Counted from the first letter of the stretch, positions 48,017-57,695 are shown. The stretch is 64,000 bases of DNA from JANYCO01 sp035535995 (GCA_035535995.1 DATLOZ010000025.1:1-64000); one strand, 5' to 3'. The notes: generated by a model from the sequence alone, not told the origin. Numbers and translations: made by a program.

Positions 48017-50062
48017 TTATTGCTTTGTGATCAAAAACTCTACTCTTCTGTTGAGCTTTCTTGTTTCTTCTTTCGCGTTGCTAGCGATTGGCTGCGTACC
48101 ACCAAATGCTTTGGTAGTAATTCTTTTCGCAGCAATTCCTTTTTGTACCAAATAAGCCTTCACTGCATCGGCGCGCTGTTGCGAAAGGTCCATGTCTTTT
48201 TTAGGATCTCCTACGTTGTCGGTATGGCCATCCACGCGGATTTCCATTTTCGGATTGGTATTCATGATCTGCACCATTCGGTCAAGCTCAGGATAAGACG
48301 TATTTATTAATTCTGCCTTGCTTTGCACAAAGAATATATTGTTAAGCTGCACTTTTTGTCCTACTTCAATTGGTACGAGATAAAGGTCTTTGTGTATTTC
48401 AGTATACTGCGATGATTCCGGGATGTCAAGGTTTTCGTGAACGGAAATATATCCGGGTTCTTCCGCATAATATCCGTAATGCTGGCCTACTGGCAAAACA
48501 ATTTTATATTCGCCATTATCCGGATCTGAGCTTGCAGTACCGCTGCTGACACCGCTTGGAAGCAGTTCGTAGGCGATGTCAGAATGAATTGGCTTTTTCG
48601 TTTTAGCATTGTACACATGGCCGGAAACCAAATATACAGGATCTGGCATTACCGATTTTGCTTCGCCAAGCTCTGTAAGGTAGATATCGGCTTTCATATC
48701 GCCATTGGAGCTATAACTATAAACTTCCTTACCCGAAGCAGGAATAGAGAAGCCCATATCGCCCCCGGAAGAGTTGATCTTTGGTCCAAGGTTTATGGGC
48801 TCCGACCATTTTTTCCAGCTATCGTCCAGTCTCCTGGTAACATAAATATCATAACTACCATAGCCATAGTGGCCTTGAGAGGCAAAATACATGGTCTTAT
48901 TGTCTGAAGCCAATACCGGCGAATATTCTCCTTGCATGGTGTTGATATCAGGACCAATGTTGGCAGGTTTTGTCCAGCTTCCGTCTGCTCTTTGCGTAGA
49001 GAAATAAATATCTTTTTCTCCATAGCTATCATCGTCTTCGATCGACATGAGCAGGATCTGATTATTGTTGGAAAGGAAAAACGAAACATACTGGTTTTTA
49101 TTATTAAATCCATCGATCTTCAATTCTTCGGGCGGACCCCATATTTTTCCTTTTATCTTCCTGCTAATAGAGGCCCCACCACCTTTCGGGCTTCCGTCGG
49201 AATTATATGTATTGGCTACAAGCATTGTATTTCCATCCGGAGAAATGGAGTTTACAAAATTATGCCCCCAGTTATTAAGTGGTACGCCAGCATTAACGGC
49301 CTCCGTCCACTCTCCGTTATTGTCTTTTTTACTGTAATAAATATCGTCATGAATATTATTGATATCATCATTTTTTCGAGTATTCATGGGGTGATCTTTG
49401 CGGTCAAAGTAAAGTGTTCTACCACTCGGATCTATTACTGGAAGTACTTCGTTGTACCGGGAGTTTACGTGAGGGCTCAACGGTTTGGCAGCGGAAATGA
49501 AATGCAGGTCTGAACCAAGATTTATTTTTATCTGGATCGGATCTTTACTTGGACAAAGCGCTACGCCGTCAATGCAGTTCACGCCTGGCACATCGCCCGG
49601 TTCTGATTCAATGTTTATATAACGGACAGGGGAAGTTGTGCGGGGAAAAGTAACCGAGAACAATCTTTGGTCTTGGCCTATGGGAGCGGCTTTCGCTTTG
49701 TACACAACTTTTTTCTTGCCGTTTACATCTTCTATTTCTATTCTAGTAATTGTACCTGGCTTGTAAGATTCTACTATCACTATTTGTTCTGCAATGATCG
49801 GGGTACAATATTCCAGTTTGAACTTGATGGTAGGGATTTTATTAGGAGTATTTTTCTCGTAGGTAAATCCGATACAATAAGTATCACCATTATCGGTACC
49901 GCCACTTGGATATGCATCTGGTACGAACAGTGTTTGCTTAGGGTTGTAATCGTCTGTATTAGGATCGTTGGTTTCTATCAATCGGCAGGCCCACTGGGGC
50001 TTCTGTGCATAAACACCTGCGAAGGTAATTAGCCCAAAAAAGGTAAGTAGTAGTTTTTTCAT
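48017..50062 (-). CDS. large OmpA-family protein with PD40 propeller
   Basis: This 681-residue exported protein has a signal peptide (1-19, FAGVYA) and an N-terminal beta domain (20-180) of unknown type. A PD40/WD40-like propeller follows (about 200-465, repeats such as VIDPSGRTLYFDRKD, NSISPDGNTMLVAN, PVLASDNKTMYFASQGHYG). Then a carboxypeptidase regulatory-like domain (about 470-555) and a C-terminal OmpA domain (about 565-681, IRVDGHTDNVGDPKKDMDLSQQRA, NRRVEF). This resembles PorE-type envelope anchors of the type IX system but lacks TPRs. It probably bridges the outer membrane and peptidoglycan. Confidence 0.88.
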   Translation of the reverse strand: MKKLLLTFFGLITFAGVYAQKPQWACRLIETNDPNTDDYNPKQTLFVPDAYPSGGTDNGDTYCIGFTYEKNTPNKIPTIKFKLEYCTPIIAEQIVIVESYKPGTITRIEIEDVNGKKKVVYKAKAAPIGQDQRLFSVTFPRTTSPVRYINIESEPGDVPGVNCIDGVALCPSKDPIQIKINLGSDLHFISAAKPLSPHVNSRYNEVLPVIDPSGRTLYFDRKDHPMNTRKNDDINNIHDDIYYSKKDNNGEWTEAVNAGVPLNNWGHNFVNSISPDGNTMLVANTYNSDGSPKGGGASISRKIKGKIWGPPEELKIDGFNNKNQYVSFFLSNNNQILLMSIEDDDSYGEKDIYFSTQRADGSWTKPANIGPDINTMQGEYSPVLASDNKTMYFASQGHYGYGSYDIYVTRRLDDSWKKWSEPINLGPKINSSGGDMGFSIPASGKEVYSYSSNGDMKADIYLTELGEAKSVMPDPVYLVSGHVYNAKTKKPIHSDIAYELLPSGVSSGTASSDPDNGEYKIVLPVGQHYGYYAEEPGYISVHENLDIPESSQYTEIHKDLYLVPIEVGQKVQLNNIFFVQSKAELINTSYPELDRMVQIMNTNPKMEIRVDGHTDNVGDPKKDMDLSQQRADAVKAYLVQKGIAAKRITTKAFGGTQPIASNAKEETRKLNRRVEFLITKQ

Positions 50063-50107
50063 TGTAAGATAAGGGTGGTTTAAATGTTCTTAAATGATTA
50101 TCGGCTT

Positions 50108-50164
50108 AAACCTATAAGGTTTTGCAACATGCAAGTGAAATATATTTATAAACCTTATAGGTTT
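50108..50164 (-). terminator. 15-bp inverted repeat after purE
   Basis: AAACCTATAAGGTTT (50108-50122) and AAACCTTATAGGTTT (50150-50164) are perfect complements with a 27-nt loop. It lies 14 bp after the purE stop. It may be a terminator or regulatory repeat. Confidence 0.5.
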
Positions 50165-50178
50165 GACTAAATGGATAA

Positions 50179-50676
50179 TCAAATATTTTTATATCCTTTT
50201 GTTTCTACCTCCTTCACAGATTCCAACACTTTATTTTTTAAAGACTCTTTGTACGCTGCCAATTTTTGTGCGATCCCTTCGTCTGAAGTGCCGAGTATCT
50301 GGGCCGCGATAATCCCTGCATTCAACGCGCCATCCAGCGCTACTGTAGCTACTGGCACACCGCCTGGCATTTGAAGAATAGAAAGCACAGAATCCCAACC
50401 ATCGATGGAATTGCTGGACTTGACCGGCACACCGATCACTGGTAGCGTGGTAAGCGAAGCTACCATTCCTGGTAAATGCGCTGCGCCTCCTGCTCCGGCA
50501 ATGATCACTTTTAATCCTCTGCTGCGGGCAGTGCTGGCATACTCCACCATACGCTCGGGTGTGCGGTGAGCCGATACAATGCTGAGTTCAAAGGGAATGG
50601 AAAGCTGCTCAAGAAAATCCGCAGCGGCTTTCATTACTTTCAGGTCAGACTGACTGCCCATTATAATTCCAATCAT
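50179..50676 (-). CDS. purE: N5-carboxyaminoimidazole ribonucleotide mutase
   Basis: This 165-residue class I PurE converts N5-CAIR to CAIR in purine biosynthesis. The signature IIMGSQSDLKVMKAAADFLEQL is at the start, AHRTPERMVEYA carries the active His, and IAGAGGAAHLPGMVAS is the GGA loop. The partner purK is not in view. I chose ATG 50676, which starts at MIGIIMGSQSD. The frame to 50715 lacks family content. Confidence 0.95.
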   Translation of the reverse strand: MIGIIMGSQSDLKVMKAAADFLEQLSIPFELSIVSAHRTPERMVEYASTARSRGLKVIIAGAGGAAHLPGMVASLTTLPVIGVPVKSSNSIDGWDSVLSILQMPGGVPVATVALDGALNAGIIAAQILGTSDEGIAQKLAAYKESLKNKVLESVKEVETKGYKNI

Positions 50677-50787
50677 GATTTCTATGCTTTGATAGTTTGA
50701 TTTTTGAAAAATCAAAGTTAGCTAAATATAATAAAATAAGTCTTTAACAAACAATAAAATAATCATTTCCAATTTACACGAAAATGC

Positions 50788-50795
50788 TATCTTTG
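50788..50795 (+). promoter_or_regulatory. -7 box TATCTTTG of rfbB
   Basis: It matches TAnnTTTG exactly. It predicts transcription from about 50802, giving a leader of about 66 nt before rfbB. Confidence 0.55.
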
Positions 50796-50867
50796 ATTTT
50801 GTTTTGGCGCCGATTGGGAACAAAAATGAACATTTGGACCAATACTATATTTTAGTTTATAGAACGA

Positions 50868-51932
50868 ATGAAAGATTACAAAAAAAACATTCTCATCACC
50901 GGCGGTGCCGGATTTATTGGGTCTCACGTAGTTCGGCTTTTTGTCAACAAATATCCCGACTACAAGATCTATAACCTCGATAAGCTTACGTATGCAGGCA
51001 ATCTGCAAAACCTCACGGACATTGAAAAATCTTCCAACTACACTTTTCTGAAAGGAGATATCGTAGACGCTTCTTATCTGAAAAGAATTTTTGAAGAATA
51101 TAAATTTGATTCCGTGATCCACCTCGCGGCCGAATCGCACGTAGACCGCTCGATCACTAACCCTCTGGAGTTTGTGATGACCAACGTAGTGGGTACGGTA
51201 AATCTTTTGAATGCTGCCAAAAATTTCTGGGCAAGCAATCCTCAAACAACTAATAATCTTTTCTACCACGTCTCTACCGACGAAGTATACGGCTCACTGC
51301 ACGACGGCGGATTTTTCCTGGAAACTACTCCGTACGATCCACAATCTCCGTACTCCGCGTCCAAAGCTTCTTCCGATCATTTTGTAAGAGCTTATCAAAA
51401 CACTTATAAAATGCCGGTGGTATTGTCTAATTGTTCTAATAACTATGGGCCAAATCAATTTCCTGAAAAACTGATTCCTCTTTTTATCAATAACATTCGT
51501 CACAACAAACCTCTTCCGGTATACGGCAAGGGAGAAAACGTGCGCGATTGGCTTTATGTAGTGGATCATGCAAGAGCAATTGACGATGTATATCACAAAG
51601 GAAAAGTAGGCGAGACCTATAACATCGGCGGATTCAACGAATGGAAAAATATAGATCTGATCCGTGTTATCTGCAAAGTAATGGATCAGAAGTTGGGAAG
51701 AAAAGAAGGCGAATCAGAAAAACTAATCACCTATGTGACCGACCGCGCCGGCCATGACTTGCGCTATGCCATCGATGCTACCAAGATCAACAAAGAACTG
51801 GGCTGGAAACCTTCCCTACAGTTTGAAGAAGGAATTGCCAGTACCATTGATTGGTACCTAACTCACCAAACCTGGCTAGACAACGTAACCTCCGGTGAAT
51901 ACCAAAAATATTACGCAGCACAGTATAAATAA
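50868..51932 (+). CDS. rfbB: dTDP-glucose 4,6-dehydratase
   Basis: This 354-residue short-chain dehydrogenase forms dTDP-4-keto-6-deoxyglucose for dTDP-rhamnose. The NAD motif is ITGGAGFIGSHVV, HLAAESHVDRSI is the family signature, the catalytic Thr-Asp-Glu is in YHVSTDEVYG, and Tyr-Lys is in YSASKASS. It is followed by a hairpin repeat and then rfbA on the same strand. rfbC lies opposite, and no rfbD is seen. Confidence 0.96.
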   Translation: MKDYKKNILITGGAGFIGSHVVRLFVNKYPDYKIYNLDKLTYAGNLQNLTDIEKSSNYTFLKGDIVDASYLKRIFEEYKFDSVIHLAAESHVDRSITNPLEFVMTNVVGTVNLLNAAKNFWASNPQTTNNLFYHVSTDEVYGSLHDGGFFLETTPYDPQSPYSASKASSDHFVRAYQNTYKMPVVLSNCSNNYGPNQFPEKLIPLFINNIRHNKPLPVYGKGENVRDWLYVVDHARAIDDVYHKGKVGETYNIGGFNEWKNIDLIRVICKVMDQKLGRKEGESEKLITYVTDRAGHDLRYAIDATKINKELGWKPSLQFEEGIASTIDWYLTHQTWLDNVTSGEYQKYYAAQYK

Positions 51933-51934
51933 TT

Positions 51935-51990
51935 ATGAATGTTGAGTTATGAATTATGAGTGAAAAACATTCATAACTCATAATTTCACA
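51935..51990. repeat. AGTTATGA-type hairpin repeat, copy 7
   Basis: ATGAATGTTGAGTTATGAAT faces CATTCATAACTCATAATTTC in the gap between rfbB and rfbA. It may act as an intercistronic hairpin. Confidence 0.85.
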
Positions 51991-52010
51991 ACTTAAATTT
52001 TCTAAGCTCT

Positions 52011-52871
52011 ATGAAGGGAATTATTCTCGCAGGCGGATCTGGCACCAGGCTACATCCCCTTACCCTGGCCGTAAGTAAGCAATTGATGCCGGTATACGAC
52101 AAACCGATGATCTACTATCCTCTGTCTTGCCTGATGCTGGCTGGTATTAAAGATATATTGATCATTTCCACACCGCATGATCTTCCTAATTTTGAAAAAT
52201 TATTGGGCGATGGAAAAAATCTCGGTTGTAATTTTGAATACGCTGTACAGGAACAACCCAACGGCCTCGCACAAGCATTTGTGATCGGAGAAAAATTTGT
52301 AGGCAATAATCCCGCAGCGCTGATACTTGGAGATAATATTTTTTATGGAGCTGGATTGAGTGATGTATTTCAAAGTTGTTACAACCCACAGGGAGGAATC
52401 GTATTTGCTTATCATGTCCACGATCCGGAGCGTTATGGAGTAGTGGAGTTTGATAAAACGATGAAAGCCATTTCCATCGAGGAAAAGCCGAAACAACCTA
52501 AATCCAATTTCGCCGTGCCTGGTATTTATTTCTACGATAAAGAAGTAGTAGAGATCGCCAAAAACGTGAAGCCAAGTGCCAGAGGAGAATATGAGATCAC
52601 CGATATTAACCGTTATTATCTCGAAAAAGGAAAGTTGCAAGTACGTGTACTTAACCGCGGTACCGCCTGGTTGGACACCGGAACATTTGCTTCTTTAAAT
52701 CAAGCCAGTCAATTTGTACAAGTGATCGAAGAAAGACAAGGATTAAAAGTTGGCTGTATCGAAGAAGTAGCTTATCGTATGGGCTTTATCGACAAACAAC
52801 AACTGGAAAAAATCGCGCAGCCTTTGCTGAAGAGCGGTTATGGACAGTATTTACTTGAAATTATGAAATAA
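52011..52871 (+). CDS. rfbA: glucose-1-phosphate thymidylyltransferase
   Basis: This 286-residue nucleotidyltransferase makes dTDP-glucose from glucose-1-phosphate and dTTP. The N-terminal GGSGTRLHPLTLAVSKQLMP and KPMIYYPLS are the nucleotide and activator-binding motifs. LGDNIFYG carries the metal-binding Asp, and RGTAWLDTGTF is near the end. It is the second rhamnose gene on the + strand. Confidence 0.96.
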   Translation: MKGIILAGGSGTRLHPLTLAVSKQLMPVYDKPMIYYPLSCLMLAGIKDILIISTPHDLPNFEKLLGDGKNLGCNFEYAVQEQPNGLAQAFVIGEKFVGNNPAALILGDNIFYGAGLSDVFQSCYNPQGGIVFAYHVHDPERYGVVEFDKTMKAISIEEKPKQPKSNFAVPGIYFYDKEVVEIAKNVKPSARGEYEITDINRYYLEKGKLQVRVLNRGTAWLDTGTFASLNQASQFVQVIEERQGLKVGCIEEVAYRMGFIDKQQLEKIAQPLLKSGYGQYLLEIMK

Positions 52872-52932
52872 GTTATGAGTTATGAATGTTAAATTATGAG
52901 TTAAAAGAATTCATAATTCAACATTCATCATT
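52872..52932. repeat. AGTTATGA-type hairpin repeat, copy 8
   Basis: GTTATGAGTTATGAATGTTA with ATTATGAG faces ATTCATAATTCAACATTCAT. It fills the whole gap between convergent rfbA and rfbC. Confidence 0.85.
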
Positions 52933-53464
52933 ATATTTTTAAATCCTTAAAAGTAGGAAGAATAAGGTCTTTCTCCGATACCAGCGGATTTGCAAATCCC
53001 CAATCGATGCTCAGGTCTTTGTCGTTCCAGATAATCCCGCCTTCCGATTCTTTGTTATAAACGTTTGAGCATTTGTAAGAAAACACACTGTCTTCCAATG
53101 CTACAAAGCCATGGGCAAAACCTTCGGGCACGAGCAGCATATTTCTTTTTTCTGCTTCCAGCACTACCGAGAAATGTTTACCAAAAGTAGGAGAGTCTTT
53201 TCGAAGATCTACAGCCACATCCAATACACGTCCTGAGATCACGCTTACAAGTTTGGCTTGGGCAAATGGAGGTTTTTGAAAATGAAGCCCGCGAAGTACG
53301 CCTTTTATAGAAAAAGATTGATTATCCTGTACAAATGCGGTTTTAATACCCGCTTTTTCAAAGCTGCTGCGGTTGTAGGTTTCTAAAAAAAATCCCCGTT
53401 CGTCTTTAAAGATTTTTGGATAAATTTCTACAAGATCTTTAATAAACGTTTCTCTTACTTCCAT
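52931..53464 (-). CDS. rfbC: dTDP-4-dehydrorhamnose 3,5-epimerase
   Basis: This 177-residue cupin-fold enzyme epimerises C3 and C5 of the keto sugar. Motifs are FKDERGFFLETYN, KGVLRGLHFQKPPFAQAKLV with the catalytic His, and VPEGFAHGFVALED. It faces rfbA on the opposite strand, unlike the usual rfbBACD or rfbBDAC order. rfbD (reductase) is not in the window. Confidence 0.95.
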   Translation of the reverse strand: MEVRETFIKDLVEIYPKIFKDERGFFLETYNRSSFEKAGIKTAFVQDNQSFSIKGVLRGLHFQKPPFAQAKLVSVISGRVLDVAVDLRKDSPTFGKHFSVVLEAEKRNMLLVPEGFAHGFVALEDSVFSYKCSNVYNKESEGGIIWNDKDLSIDWGFANPLVSEKDLILPTFKDLKI

Positions 53465-53575
53465 TTATTTAGTTAATTATTCCTACACAAAACTAAGTAT
53501 TAAATTTATATTTCTCCGAATTTTTACCGTTTTGGTTTATTAATAACTAATTTTACGCCTTTCAAATTATATTCT

Positions 53576-54391
53576 GTGCTTGATCAATTACACGACCAAA
53601 AAGAGATGTCCTTTCTGGACCATCTGGAAGAGCTGAGGAAACGTTTGTTCAGGGCAATGATTCCTGTAGCGATCATGACTACGGTGGCTTTTGTTTACAT
53701 GGACAAAATCTTTAAGTACGTAATTGTGGCGCCTGCAAAACCTGATTTCTGGACTTACCGGATGTTGTGCAAAATGAGCGCAGAGCTTTGCGTCGATAAA
53801 ATTGATTTTGCCTTACAAAGCCGTACACTTACCGGTCAGTTTACCATGTATATGACGGCCGCTTTTGTAACGGGTTTTATACTGGCTTTTCCTTTTGTAT
53901 TCTGGCAGATCTGGAAATTTGTACAACCTGCACTCAATCCAAACGAGCGTAAAAATGCCCAAGGCGGAATTTTCTTTGTTTCTTCTCTTTTCTTTATCGG
54001 AATTCTCTTTGGTTACTATATCGTATCTCCACTTTCCATTAATTTCCTGGCCAACTTTAAACTGGACGATAGCATCGTAAACCAGTTTGATGTGACCTCT
54101 TACATTTCTATGCTACTGATGATGGTGCTGGGTTGTGGGCTGATCTTTCAATTGCCGGTGGTAGTATACATCCTTTCAAAGCTTGGCATTGTAACACCAG
54201 GCTTTATGCGCAAATACAGAAGGCATGCTATTGTAGTGATCCTGGTGGTGGCTGGTATCCTGACTCCGTCTCCGGATGTATTAAGTCAATTGCTTGTAGG
54301 CACTCCGATGATCATCTTGTATGAATTAAGTATCTTTATCTCTGCAGCGATCGATCGTCAGAGAAGAATTAAACTTACTAAAACACCTTAA
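53576..54391 (+). CDS. tatC: twin-arginine translocase subunit TatC
   Basis: This 271-residue membrane protein recognises twin-arginine signals of folded exported proteins. Six helices fit the sequence, and the N-terminal MSFLDHLEELRKRLF is the family hallmark. The open frame starts with GTG 53576, giving a 10-residue lead (LDQLHDQKE), which some Bacteroidota TatC have. ATG 53606 is the alternative. No tatA or tatB is nearby. rpiB follows after 5 bp. Confidence 0.94.
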   Translation: MLDQLHDQKEMSFLDHLEELRKRLFRAMIPVAIMTTVAFVYMDKIFKYVIVAPAKPDFWTYRMLCKMSAELCVDKIDFALQSRTLTGQFTMYMTAAFVTGFILAFPFVFWQIWKFVQPALNPNERKNAQGGIFFVSSLFFIGILFGYYIVSPLSINFLANFKLDDSIVNQFDVTSYISMLLMMVLGCGLIFQLPVVVYILSKLGIVTPGFMRKYRRHAIVVILVVAGILTPSPDVLSQLLVGTPMIILYELSIFISAAIDRQRRIKLTKTP

Positions 54392-54396
54392 ATCTT

Positions 54397-54831
54397 ATGG
54401 CACTTAAAATAGCGCTCGGCGGCGACCATGCTGGTTATTCTTATAAAAAAGAACTGATCAGTTTCTTACAAAGCAAAGGTTATGAAACCAAAGATTTCGG
54501 GGCTTTTAGCGAAGAGTCGGTAGATTATCCGGATTTCGCGCATCCTCTGGCACTGGCGGTAGAGAAAAAAGAATTTGATTTTGGAATACTTCTCTGTGGT
54601 AGCGGCAATGGTGTGAATATTACTGCGAACAAACACCAGGGTATCCGTTCTGGCCTGGCCTGGAACCCTGAAGTAGCTTCGCTGATCCGCAAACACAACA
54701 ATGCAAATGTGATGGCTCTTCCTGCCCGGTTTATAAGCCTTGAACAGGCAAAAGAATGCGTAGAAGTTTTTTTAGGTACAACTTTCGAGGGTGGCCGTCA
54801 TCAAAACAGAGTAGATAAAATTCCTTGCTAA
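54397..54831 (+). CDS. rpiB: ribose-5-phosphate isomerase B
   Basis: This 144-residue enzyme interconverts ribose-5-phosphate and ribulose-5-phosphate. GGDHAGYSYK at the start, the catalytic Cys67 in LCGSGNGVN, and KHNNANVMALPARF match the RpiB/LacAB family. It is directly downstream of tatC (5 bp) and ends convergently with the membrane protein. Confidence 0.95.
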   Translation: MALKIALGGDHAGYSYKKELISFLQSKGYETKDFGAFSEESVDYPDFAHPLALAVEKKEFDFGILLCGSGNGVNITANKHQGIRSGLAWNPEVASLIRKHNNANVMALPARFISLEQAKECVEVFLGTTFEGGRHQNRVDKIPC

Positions 54832-54839
54832 AATTCGAT

Positions 54840-56246
54840 CTAGATTTTCCGCCTGTAAATATTGGTAGAATCAATCGGTACATATTGCTTTTTTAAAGCA
54901 GGAATTACTTGGGAGAGCGCAGCCATTTTCTGGTCCTGGTCAATCACATAATCGGGTTTGCCCAATTCAAAAATTTCGTAGATAGCCGAAATATTTTCAT
55001 ATTTTTTAAGGTCGGCAAACTGCCATTGAGAAGCTTTCCAGTTTACATAAGGTGCTGATATGCTGTTGTTTATGTAATATTCTTTGCTGTTTCCCAGCAC
55101 AATGATCTTTTTATTTTTGATATCCAGCTTCTCTGCTTCATGTGGAACATAGCGAATCAAATGTGTTCTTGTATAAACATCCGGCTTTTTTAATGCATAA
55201 AAGGAGATCAAAAATATTCCTCCAAACATCACCAAAAACAATCCTTCCGAAAACAGTTTGCTTGAGGCTGCTACCAGAAACAAATGCGAAGTGAAAAATG
55301 CCAACGGAAGTGCAAAAATAAGAAACTGATATGGCGCGATTGATTTTTCTATAAGTAAAGACAAAACCCCTGTAAGCAGCCACAGTCCTGCTATCTTGAT
55401 GATCTTATACTGATAATGAATATAGCGTCCTCTTGTAACGATGGTAGCAGCAGCGATCAATAACAACAGTAGCGGCAGCACTAAGATCTTGATAATAGTA
55501 GGAAGATCGATGAGAAATTCAGGCGCAGAATTTAATACAGGACTAAGAGCATACTCATAATAATTTCCCAAGTTGTCTATCCAAAAATAATAGATCAGGA
55601 TAATGCAATAAGGAAAAGAAAAAGCTAAGACCATGATCATTTGTTTTTTCAAACTGGCGACAGAATAAAGACCCAGCGAAACCAGTGAGAAAAGAAGAAA
55701 GAAGGCAAAAGGAAGATAAAAAAGAGAAGCTATACCGGAGAGTAATCCTATATAAAAGAAACGATCCTCCCCTGTCATTACTCTAGACTGTACACAGATC
55801 ATGTTAAAGGTAATGAGCAAGAAAGTAAGTCCAAGCAAAACCGGTGAAAGGGAGTAGAAGTCGAAAAACAACGAAGAAAACAAAACATAAAATAAAGCTG
55901 GCAATGCTGTAAATCCTTTGAAGACTTTGTTCTTGTTCATTCCCCAGTTAAATGTCCAGGCCTGGATGGCAACCAGTAATAGGGATAAGACAAAATAAGC
56001 AAGCCGCGATTTTCCAAAAATAAGATCGATAAGATAATAAGTAATAGCAGAAAACGGTTCGAGATCTGTCCAAACCTGTTTATACAATGTAAATCCATCT
56101 CCCATTCGTTCGCCCACCATTAGCCAGGTAAGCTCAGGGTCGGTAATTGGAATAGACATACGATAGGCAAACACACGGATCGCTACCAGGATCAGTAATA
56201 TGAGGAAAAGTTTTACAGGATTATATTTTAAAAATAATTGTATCAA
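54840..56246 (-). CDS. polytopic membrane protein, unknown
   Basis: This 468-residue protein has about 10-12 membrane segments and a C-terminal soluble tail (from about 385, IKNKKIIVLGNSKEYYINNSISAPYVNWK). An early loop has DPELTWLMVGERMGDGFTLYKQVWTDLEPFS, reminiscent of the first loop of GT-C glycosyltransferases, where an acidic pair is catalytic. That is speculative. It is divergent from rbfA and has a parS-like site at its 5' side. Confidence 0.6.
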   Translation of the reverse strand: MIQLFLKYNPVKLFLILLILVAIRVFAYRMSIPITDPELTWLMVGERMGDGFTLYKQVWTDLEPFSAITYYLIDLIFGKSRLAYFVLSLLLVAIQAWTFNWGMNKNKVFKGFTALPALFYVLFSSLFFDFYSLSPVLLGLTFLLITFNMICVQSRVMTGEDRFFYIGLLSGIASLFYLPFAFFLLFSLVSLGLYSVASLKKQMIMVLAFSFPYCIILIYYFWIDNLGNYYEYALSPVLNSAPEFLIDLPTIIKILVLPLLLLLIAAATIVTRGRYIHYQYKIIKIAGLWLLTGVLSLLIEKSIAPYQFLIFALPLAFFTSHLFLVAASSKLFSEGLFLVMFGGIFLISFYALKKPDVYTRTHLIRYVPHEAEKLDIKNKKIIVLGNSKEYYINNSISAPYVNWKASQWQFADLKKYENISAIYEIFELGKPDYVIDQDQKMAALSQVIPALKKQYVPIDSTNIYRRKI

Positions 56247-56254
56247 AATGCTTT

Positions 56255-56270
56255 TACTTCACGTGAAACA
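56255..56270. promoter_or_regulatory. parS-like site, 14/16
   Basis: TACTTCACGTGAAACA matches the ParB target TGTTTCACGTGAAACA at 14 of 16 positions. It lies in the divergent gap between the membrane protein gene and rbfA. Confidence 0.6.
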
Positions 56271-56325
56271 AAAATAAGGAATGCAAAAGATTTATTAGTA
56301 ATTTTGAACAAATATTTAGGTAATT

Positions 56326-56706
56326 ATGGAAAGCACCAGGCAACAGAAATACGGAAAACTGATTCAAAAAGAATTGAGTGATATTTTTCTTCACGATACT
56401 AAAAGTCTTTTTGGTAGCGCTTTCATTACCGTCACTACGGTGCGTGTTTCTCCAGACCTTGCGCTGGCCAAGGTATACCTGAGTTTTATGATGGTTGAGA
56501 ATAAACAAGCAATGCTTGATATGATCGTAAAGCAGACCAAACCTATCCGCAAAATGCTTGGCGACCGGATCAAAAAGCAGGCAAGAATTATTCCTGCTTT
56601 GGCATTCTATATCGATGATACGGTAGACTACGCAAATAAAATGAATGAGCTTTTTTCTAAAATTGTAATTCCTAAAAAAGAAGAAGACGATAGCCAGTCA
56701 GAATAA
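56326..56706 (+). CDS. rbfA: 30S ribosome-binding factor RbfA
   Basis: This 126-residue KH-fold protein assists 16S rRNA 5'-end maturation. STRQQKYGKLIQKELSDIF, ITVTTVRVSPDLALAKVYLSF and the late IPALAFYIDDTVDYANKMNELF fit the family. Its TAA overlaps the start of the glycosyltransferase gene by one base (TAATG). Confidence 0.93.
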   Translation: MESTRQQKYGKLIQKELSDIFLHDTKSLFGSAFITVTTVRVSPDLALAKVYLSFMMVENKQAMLDMIVKQTKPIRKMLGDRIKKQARIIPALAFYIDDTVDYANKMNELFSKIVIPKKEEDDSQSE

Positions 56707-57695
56707 TGAGAAAAAGCATTTCGGTTGTTATTCCGAATTATAACGGAAAAGATCTTTTAGAAAAAAACCTTCCGTTCCTCTATACCGCTCTTCAAACAGT
56801 TCAAACAGACTTCGAGATTATTATCTCCGATGATTGTTCCACCGACGAATCTGTTTCTTTTCTCAAAACTTATTATCCTTCCATCCTTCTGGTAGAAAAC
56901 CTATTCAATCAAGGCTTCTCCGGGAATATCAATGCGGGAATTCGTATTGCCAGTAAAGAGCTGGTGTTTCTGTTAAATACAGATATTAAACTCACACCGG
57001 AATATTTTTTACCCTTGTTTAGTTATTTCGATCAAGACAGCACCTTTGGGGTAATGGGCAGAATCATTGCGCTGGATTCTGATAAAATACAGGACACCGC
57101 TAAATATCCTCAATATAAAAACGGCAACCTGAAGCCAACGTTGAATTATCTTCCGAAGAACTCTTCTAATCCTTCTTATTTGCCTACTTTATTTCTTTCC
57201 GGAGCCAATGCATTGGTGGATCGCCAAAAACTATTGGAAGTAGGTTGTTTCCAGGAATTGTTTAATCCTTTCTATTGGGAGGATGTAGAGCTTGGCATTA
57301 AAGCCTGGCGCCTGGGATATGTTTGCTATTATGAGCATTCTGCTATTTGCAGACATCCTACTTCGGCTACTATTGGCAAATACAATAAGAAGAAAAAAGT
57401 AGCGCTGATATCCCGCAGAAATAAGATACTGTTTCATTACCTGCATCTGGAAGGCATGACTTTATTGGCCTGGATGTCGCTGTATTTTTTTAAAGCACTT
57501 TTTCGCGGGTTAACTTTTAACGGCAGTTATCTTAAAGCACTTGGGCTTTTTATGAGACAATATTCCAAAGCTTCTAAGGAAAAGACGATTTTTAAAGACA
57601 AACAAAAAACACAGGAAACAGCCTCATTAAGCCTTAAAAAGGTTTGCCAAACTATCCAAGCTATGATCGGTGAGCAGCCGATTGAAAGGTTTTAA
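56706..57695 (+). CDS. family 2 glycosyltransferase
   Basis: This 329-residue enzyme has the GT-A fold: SVVIPNYNGKDLLEKNLPFL, IIISDDCSTDES with the nucleotide-binding Asp, and LLNTDIKL as the DxD-like motif. FNPFYWEDVELGIKAWRLGY provides the acceptor or catalytic acidic residues. A hydrophobic stretch near 250-270 may associate it with the membrane. It probably adds sugars to a cell-surface polymer. It overlaps rbfA by one base. Confidence 0.9.
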   Translation: MRKSISVVIPNYNGKDLLEKNLPFLYTALQTVQTDFEIIISDDCSTDESVSFLKTYYPSILLVENLFNQGFSGNINAGIRIASKELVFLLNTDIKLTPEYFLPLFSYFDQDSTFGVMGRIIALDSDKIQDTAKYPQYKNGNLKPTLNYLPKNSSNPSYLPTLFLSGANALVDRQKLLEVGCFQELFNPFYWEDVELGIKAWRLGYVCYYEHSAICRHPTSATIGKYNKKKKVALISRRNKILFHYLHLEGMTLLAWMSLYFFKALFRGLTFNGSYLKALGLFMRQYSKASKEKTIFKDKQKTQETASLSLKKVCQTIQAMIGEQPIERF

